Shown in pieces: positions 42,523-46,729 of a stretch of DNA of 46,729 nt. Below the pieces are notes generated by a model. That model was not told the origin of the DNA. It worked only from the letters and a program-made list of their open reading frames with translations, and ran no database searches. The translations under genes and the position numbers were made by a program. The stretch's first letter is position 1. Each line of letters starts with the position of its first letter. The stretch comes from Pyramidobacter piscolens (GTDB lineage Bacteria > Synergistota > Synergistia > Synergistales > Dethiosulfovibrionaceae): contig SFDM01000027.1 of assembly GCA_004558205.1 (NCBI GenBank), forward strand, positions 1-46,729. The letters run 5' to 3'.

Positions 42523-43947
42523 CTACACCGAGGTGTTCGCGTCGTCATAGTCCCAGACGCCGGCGCCGCCGCTCGTGCCGAGCCAGGTGTAGGTCTCCTC
42601 GGGATTGCTGTAAATTAGCACCAGTGCGCTTCCGCCTTCCACGGCGGCGTTTCTCACCGTGGCCTTCTCGTATTTGCTCAGGTCGAAGCCGTAGTTCTCC
42701 TTGCCGCTGGTGATGATGCTGCCGCTGTAGATCAGGAAATAGAGATCCTTCTCCGCCTCACCATCGACCGTCAGGACCACCGACGACGTCTCCTTTTCAG
42801 GATCGCCGAAGGCGATATAGGGGGCCGTCACTGAGAACAACTTGTCCGCCGTCGCGTCGGCGGAACTGGCCACGCCGTCCACCGTCAAAGCGGTGCCGTC
42901 GGCCATGGAGAAAGTGCCCTTCGGAGCGGAGAAGTTCACGCCCGCGGCGGCGCTCAGCTCGCCCGCGAGGACGCTGATGCCGCCCGACGCGGCGTAGACG
43001 CCGCCGCTCTGCGCCTCGAACAGGATGGAACCGCCCGAGAGGGTGATGTCCCCCTTCGTGGAGTAGATCGCGCCGCCCTGGGCGTTTCCGCTGGCTGTTG
43101 CCTTGTTGCCGGTGACGTCGATCGACTTCGCGATGATCGTCACAACTCCACCGCTGTAAATCGCGCCGCCCAGAACATTGCCGCCCGTCGCGTGGTTGCC
43201 CTGGATGTTGAGCCATTGAGTAGCGATAATACTCACTGTTGTTCCACTATAAATCGCGCCGCCCCTAGCCATGTCAATGGGCGTTGTCACTTGGTTATCA
43301 ACGATGTCAAGCGATTTCGCGGTGATCGCCACAACTCCACCGCTGTAAATCGCGCCGCCAAAGACCCTTTTTTCCTCTGAAGACGCCACGTTGCCGCTGA
43401 GGATAAGGTGCGCGCCCTCTCCAGAGATAACTAGATTCCCACCGGAGTAGATCGCTCCGCCGAAGCCCAATGTACTTCCACTGCTCAAGCTTTTGTTGTT
43501 TTCAAGCGTCACCTCGCCGGAGATGTCTAAGGAGAGCGCACCGCTGCGGAAAATGACCGATCCGTATGCCCCAGACTGATCCATGCTGGTGATCGTTATA
43601 TCCTTGAGGGTCAGCGTCGTGGCGTCTGTACCCAGCGTGATAAGCCCTGCGTTGCTTTTGTCCGCTCCGGTCCAGATGATCTTATTGCCTTGGCCGTCAA
43701 TAACCAAACCTTTCGATTTGATATCCACTGGAAGATCTTTGGAGACTGCAATATTCCCGCTCAACTCGACGCTATTATTATTCTCCAGAAGTTCCCTTTT
43801 AAAATCGTCAAAAGTTCCAACCTCCACAACCGCCGCCCCGGCGGGCAGGGTCAGGCCGAGAAGGAAGGCCGACAGCGCCAGCGCGCCGGCCCTTGCCGTC
43901 ATGGTACCGCGTCCATTCTTTGTGCTCCGTTTTCTGTTCCTCTTCAT
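42523..43947 (-). CDS. Autotransporter, N-terminal half (signal peptide and passenger repeats) ending at amber codon
   Basis: These 474 codons begin with MKRNRKRSTKNGRG and a signal peptide (ALALSAFLLGLTLPAGAA, cleavage near GAA). GGAGGAGAAG precedes the ATG. The passenger is a right-handed beta-helix type with imperfect repeats of about 30-35 residues centred on GGAIYSGG and AKSLDI..N. The frame ends WDYDDANTSV-TAG, then continues without shift as ENGKAFKIGGTVYFED. The same W..V/A..W pattern elsewhere (VWETGTG, LWQNMSG) suggests that the stop was a tryptophan codon TGG. As it stands the product would be a secreted fragment without anchor. Confidence 0.85.
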   Translation of the reverse strand: MKRNRKRSTKNGRGTMTARAGALALSAFLLGLTLPAGAAVVEVGTFDDFKRELLENNNSVELSGNIAVSKDLPVDIKSKGLVIDGQGNKIIWTGADKSNAGLITLGTDATTLTLKDITITSMDQSGAYGSVIFRSGALSLDISGEVTLENNKSLSSGSTLGFGGAIYSGGNLVISGEGAHLILSGNVASSEEKRVFGGAIYSGGVVAITAKSLDIVDNQVTTPIDMARGGAIYSGTTVSIIATQWLNIQGNHATGGNVLGGAIYSGGVVTIIAKSIDVTGNKATASGNAQGGAIYSTKGDITLSGGSILFEAQSGGVYAASGGISVLAGELSAAAGVNFSAPKGTFSMADGTALTVDGVASSADATADKLFSVTAPYIAFGDPEKETSSVVLTVDGEAEKDLYFLIYSGSIITSGKENYGFDLSKYEKATVRNAAVEGGSALVLIYSNPEETYTWLGTSGGAGVWDYDDANTSV

Positions 43948-44286
43948 CTCGCTTCTCCTCCATAAAAATGTGGATTTCGAGCTGTTTATTTTGGGGGTGC
44001 CGTTTCAAGCGCCCTGTTTGTCGTTTCGTTCGTTTTTTATTGACGTGTTCCTGTTCTCGGCGCTGGATTCTCCGTCGTTTTTGATCGTTCATCGCCGCAG
44101 TGGTGTACCTTCCCGCGTTGTTTCTCCCCATTTTTCCCTTGCGTTGGCGAGATCTGCTACAGTTCCTGCCAATCCGCCCCGGACCGGTTTGTCGAGCGGT
44201 CCTTGTGCCGAAAAGTGACAAAAGCTGGCTTGTCAGCTGGAATCGTCGAAGATGACCAGCCTCTCGCCATAAAAACGGAGCAGCGC

Positions 44287-44350
44287 AAAAAGGGCTCCGC
44301 GCAGGGCGGAACCGCGGCGGTGGCCGCGGCTTCGTCCTGCGTGGAGCCCT
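44287..44350 (-). terminator. Long GC-rich hairpin, minus-strand terminator orientation
   Basis: Arms 44291-44317 and 44324-44350 pair over 27 positions, with mismatches that are mostly transitions. On the minus strand it is followed by TTTTT (44291-44287). No minus-strand gene is seen upstream of it. It lies between the microsatellite and the autotransporter start. Confidence 0.65.
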
Positions 44351-44430
44351 AAATTAAACGACAGAGCGCTATAAGCTCCGGCGTGGCGCTGGTCCGGAAC
44401 TATGCTTTCGCGCTATGATTCACGAAACTG

Positions 44431-44475
44431 TCCTGTCCTGTCCTGTCCTGTCCTGTCCTGTCCTGTCCTGTCCTG
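44431..44475. repeat. Pentanucleotide microsatellite (TCCTG)9
   Basis: Nine uninterrupted TCCTG units are followed by one TCCTC. They lie in a short open frame (44402-44590, repeating CPVLS) that has no clear ribosome site. A 5-bp unit changes the frame with each gain or loss. Confidence 0.92.
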
Positions 44476-44579
44476 TCCTCTTCAGGGAGGACCTTGTTTC
44501 CTGAAGCGTTCGCTGGACTGCCGGCATAAAAAAAGTCCTCCTTTTGTTTGGATTCCATTCCATAATATGGCCGAATTCT

Positions 44580-44597
44580 ATCACATATGAATGTGAT
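44580..44597. promoter_or_regulatory. Operator-like inverted repeat
   Basis: ATCACAT-ATGA-ATGTGAT is a perfect 7-bp inverted repeat in AT-rich DNA. The stretch around it (44600-44940) shows no gene that I accept. Confidence 0.35.
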
Positions 44598-44940
44598 TGT
44601 GAAGACTATTTTATACTGTCTTTGAAGAATGTTTTGTATACATTTCTTTGACGATGTGGATTGAATAGATAAGATAGTTCATAACGAAATGAATATATTT
44701 TGTCTGAATTGAAGAAGAAATAAGGAAAAATAAGATTACATGTTCAATGATGAACCCGCGAAGGGGCGTCAAGCGCGGGGCCGGGGCGGATCATGGGCGG
44801 GGCGCAGGCGAAGGGGGGGAGCAGGGTCCTGAAAAGGCTGAGGGCCGGCATGGATCTGCGTGCCTTCGGCCAGATTTCTGGCCTCACGCCCGAACAGGTC
44901 AAAACTCATGAATAAATTCCGGATCTGTGGCTTTTCCGGA

Positions 44941-44956
44941 GGTTCCACGTGGAACA
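44941..44956. other. parS site 3 (one mismatch)
   Basis: GGTTCCACGTGGAACA differs from the other parS copies only in the first base; the 14-bp core GTTCCACGTGGAAC is intact. Confidence 0.78.
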
Positions 44957-45157
44957 TTTCCATGGGGCGCTCAAAGTCGATCCTGTGAAAAATCCCTAAA
45001 ACAGGCAGAAGCATGCCGAGAAGGCCGATGTAACCCGGCGCGCCGGGTTTCCATGGAAGTTTGGCATAAAAGTTTTTCAGTTTTTAGCGTCGAAATGCTT
45101 TGCTCCCGCTGTTCAAAATGAGCGAGACTGCATACGAAAGGGGAGGGCCGGGAGAAA

Positions 45158-45173
45158 TGTTCCACGTGGAACA
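45158..45173. other. parS site 4 at the centre of a perfect 50-bp palindrome
   Basis: TGTTCCACGTGGAACA lies exactly in the middle of 45141-45190, whose 25-bp halves are perfect reverse complements (outer part GGGAGGGCCGGGAGAAA). It is 217 bp from parS 3. Confidence 0.9.
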
Positions 45174-45264
45174 TTTCTCCCGGCCCTCCCTGATTATGAA
45201 ACTCATCTCATTATAGTACGAATAGGATAAATTGCCGTTTGCCGGCGTGACGAAGATCAAGGTC

Positions 45265-45452
45265 AAAAGATTTTCATCGCAAAGGATAAAGTGAAAGGGC
45301 GCAAAGGCCGCAAAGGAAAAGCAAAACATTAATCTATAGCAAAAAACGAACTAATATGATAACAATTTATATATTTAGATGGATTCGATGACTCTGTAAA
45401 TCTTTAAGGTTTTCCTTTGCGAACCTTTGCGCCCTTTGCGATTCAATCTTTT
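45265..45452. repeat. MITE-like dispersed repeat, copy B
   Basis: About 188 bp with imperfect terminal inverted repeats: AAAAGATTTTCATCGCAAAGG at the left and CCCTTTGCGATTCAATCTTTT at the right, each with GGGCGCAAAGG-type inner repeats. Centre and ends match copy A at 31582-31756. No coding capacity. Confidence 0.75.
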
Positions 45453-45463
45453 GCCCCTGCTTT

Positions 45464-45636
45464 TGAACCGGCTTTTACGCCAGCAGCGCAGGGATGCGGC
45501 GCTCGATAAACGTTCCAGGTGCGAAGAAGCCTTCCCCGGCCCAACCGGAGGCGTACTTTTAGTACGCCTCTGGTTGGGCCGGGGAAGGGGTCGAGCAGCT
45601 GGGACGTTGAGCGAGTGACGCCGGTACGCCGGTTCA
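45464..45636. repeat. Cruciform-type inverted-repeat element of about 173 bp
   Basis: TGAACCGGC (45464-45472) and GCCGGTTCA (45628-45636) are perfect ends. Inside, imperfect arms lead to a 28-bp stem (45530-45557 with 45561-45588, one G-T pair) around a TTT loop. The right end includes the TGA stop of the adjacent hydrolase gene. Confidence 0.7.
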
Positions 45637-46575
45637 TTGCTCCGAGAGATACTGGATAAATCCGCGGACGCTGTTGCCGAGGAAGTAGAGTTCCCGTTCG
45701 CGGTCGCCCGGGGTGTAGTATTTGATGTCCGACAGTTCGGGGTCGGTCAGGGTCATGTAGGTGACGATTTCGCTCTCCTCCAGGCCGCATTCCAGGGCTA
45801 GGGCTATTTTCCTTTCCCAGAGGGCGATCTGGTCCAGGGCGCGCTCTGGCAGGCCGCGGTCCCGCGACGCGCCGAAGTGGCCTGCACAGAACAGGTCCCA
45901 GGGCTCGGAGGCGATCAGTTTCATGCTGGCGGCGCCGACGGCGGGGACGTATTTGGGCGGCGTGGCCGGGCGCAGGCCGTCGCGGCGGACGCCGTCGATG
46001 AACCAGCTCGTGCATCCCTGGCCGGCGATCACGCCTAGAACCTCGCCGCCGAAGCAGATCCGGAGCCCCGCGAAATCCCGCAAAAAGGAGACGTGATGCG
46101 CCGCGTGCCCTGGGGTGTCCAGCACCTTCCAGGCCGCGGGCAGCCCGTCGCGGCCGATGATCCGTTCCGCGGGGATGGGCAGCGGCGGCTGGTAGGCCGC
46201 GGCCATCTGTTCGCCCAGGGTGGCCGCGGTGGCGTTCCAGAGCTTTTCGGGGTTGACCAGGTGTTTGGCGGCCTTCTCGAAGCAGAATACTTTCATGTCC
46301 AGGAAATCGCGGCTCAGGCAGCCCGCGGCGCCTGAGTGGTCCAAATGGACGTGGGTGAGCAGCAGCAGGTCTGGCGCCGCGCCAAGTTCGGCGAGAGCGC
46401 CTTTCAGAGAGTCGTAGGTTCCCGTGACGCCGCAATCCACAAGGACCGTCTCGCGGGGCGACTGCAGCAGCCAGGAGCCGAGAAACTCCTGAAAACCCGG
46501 CCTGTCCATGGGCAGCGATATGAGCGAAAGCGATTCATCGCCCTGCTGGGCGATGGGACGAATGATGTCGGACAT
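45634..46575 (-). CDS. Metallo-beta-lactamase-fold hydrolase
   Basis: This 313-residue cytoplasmic protein has the MBL metal motif THVHLDHSG (74-82), with VLVDCGVTG before it. DTPGHAAHHVSF supplies the next metal histidine, FGGEVLGV is in the usual place for the bridging acidic residue, and FCAGHFGAS supplies the last histidine. The family hydrolyses thioesters, lactones or phosphodiesters; the substrate is unknown. I start at ATG 46575, with GGAGG about 11 nt upstream; a GTG six codons earlier overlaps that ribosome site. Its 3' end runs into the inverted-repeat element, which may act as its terminator. Confidence 0.85.
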   Translation of the reverse strand: MSDIIRPIAQQGDESLSLISLPMDRPGFQEFLGSWLLQSPRETVLVDCGVTGTYDSLKGALAELGAAPDLLLLTHVHLDHSGAAGCLSRDFLDMKVFCFEKAAKHLVNPEKLWNATAATLGEQMAAAYQPPLPIPAERIIGRDGLPAAWKVLDTPGHAAHHVSFLRDFAGLRICFGGEVLGVIAGQGCTSWFIDGVRRDGLRPATPPKYVPAVGAASMKLIASEPWDLFCAGHFGASRDRGLPERALDQIALWERKIALALECGLEESEIVTYMTLTDPELSDIKYYTPGDRERELYFLGNSVRGFIQYLSEQ

Positions 46576-46729
46576 AAGAGATCGAACCTCCACTTAACTC
46601 GAAAATATTATGAATTGTCGCTGAATAGCGGTTTATCGAGCGCCGCCTCCCTGCGCTGCTGAAAAAAGAGATGGTTCAGCAGTACAGGTCAAAATCTTAA
46701 AGCGCAAAACTTTGTAGAATAAAACCTGT
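46576..46729. other. Right edge of the window, no gene recognised
   Basis: This is the upstream region of the hydrolase gene. No clear promoter hexamers and no open frame of note. Confidence 0.45.

Noticed and set aside
42523..42525. Pyrrolysine or selenocysteine recoding at the autotransporter stop
   Set aside because: The codon is TAG, so selenocysteine is excluded. There is no sign of pyl genes, and a Trp to stop point mutation explains the context better.
44769..45014. 81-codon minus-strand frame containing MFHVEP
   Set aside because: It reads through a parS site; low-complexity proline-rich end, no ribosome site, no family resemblance.

Overview
This 46.7 kb window comes from a moderately GC-rich, Gram-negative, probably anaerobic bacterium that ferments amino acids and organic acids. 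A member of the Synergistota (Pyramidobacter/Jonquetella-like) is my best guess. The basis is the combination of TAXI-type TRAP transporters with fused permeases, a citrate-lyase-like complex, methionine gamma-lyase, a large autotransporter and an AAA-ATPase-like/PD-(D/E)XK protein. No rRNA, tRNA, phage or IS transposase was seen. Four ParB-binding parS palindromes (2266, 24299, 44941, 45158) suggest that the window lies in the origin-proximal part of the chromosome.

Layout. 1-2149: the end of a TAXI receptor gene and its fused TRAP permease. 2407-3981: an orphan AAA-ATPase-like/nuclease gene on the minus strand, then a decayed three-repeat type I-E CRISPR relic (4044-4193) and the decayed 3' end of another TRAP permease gene (4385-4716). 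5557-9878: a visibly AT-richer operon with TAXI receptor, fused permease and MmgE/PrpD protein. 10048-14619: a LysR regulator divergent from prpF, a nitroreductase and a second MmgE/PrpD gene. 14861-21716: a tightly packed operon with two LeuCD/aconitase-type hydratases separated by an HD-domain protein, followed by citD-citE-citF. Taken together, 5557-21716 looks like one carboxylate uptake, isomerisation, hydration and cleavage system. Its exact substrate cannot be read from the sequence.

21842-31459: a membrane HD-GYP-like protein with altered metal ligands, an HdeD-like membrane protein, a PLP-fold aminotransferase homologue lacking the catalytic lysine, rmuC, a convergent P1 (DmpA) peptidase, and two mgtE magnesium channel genes behind a structured 5' leader. 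31829-37911: a locus around peptides or acylated amino acids, made of a poly-gamma-glutamate system protein, C69 dipeptidase, aspartoacylase-like deacylase, small membrane protein, TRAP-like permease and DUF6305 secreted protein. 38582-39760: methionine gamma-lyase. 39817-43947: a large autotransporter gene broken by a single in-frame amber codon.

43948-45633 holds no convincing gene. It contains long hairpins, a (TCCTG)9 microsatellite, two parS sites (one at the centre of a perfect 50-bp palindrome) and two MITE-like inverted-repeat elements, one with a relative at 31582-31756. The window ends with a metallo-beta-lactamase-fold hydrolase. Unusually long, near-perfect palindromes serve as terminators throughout.
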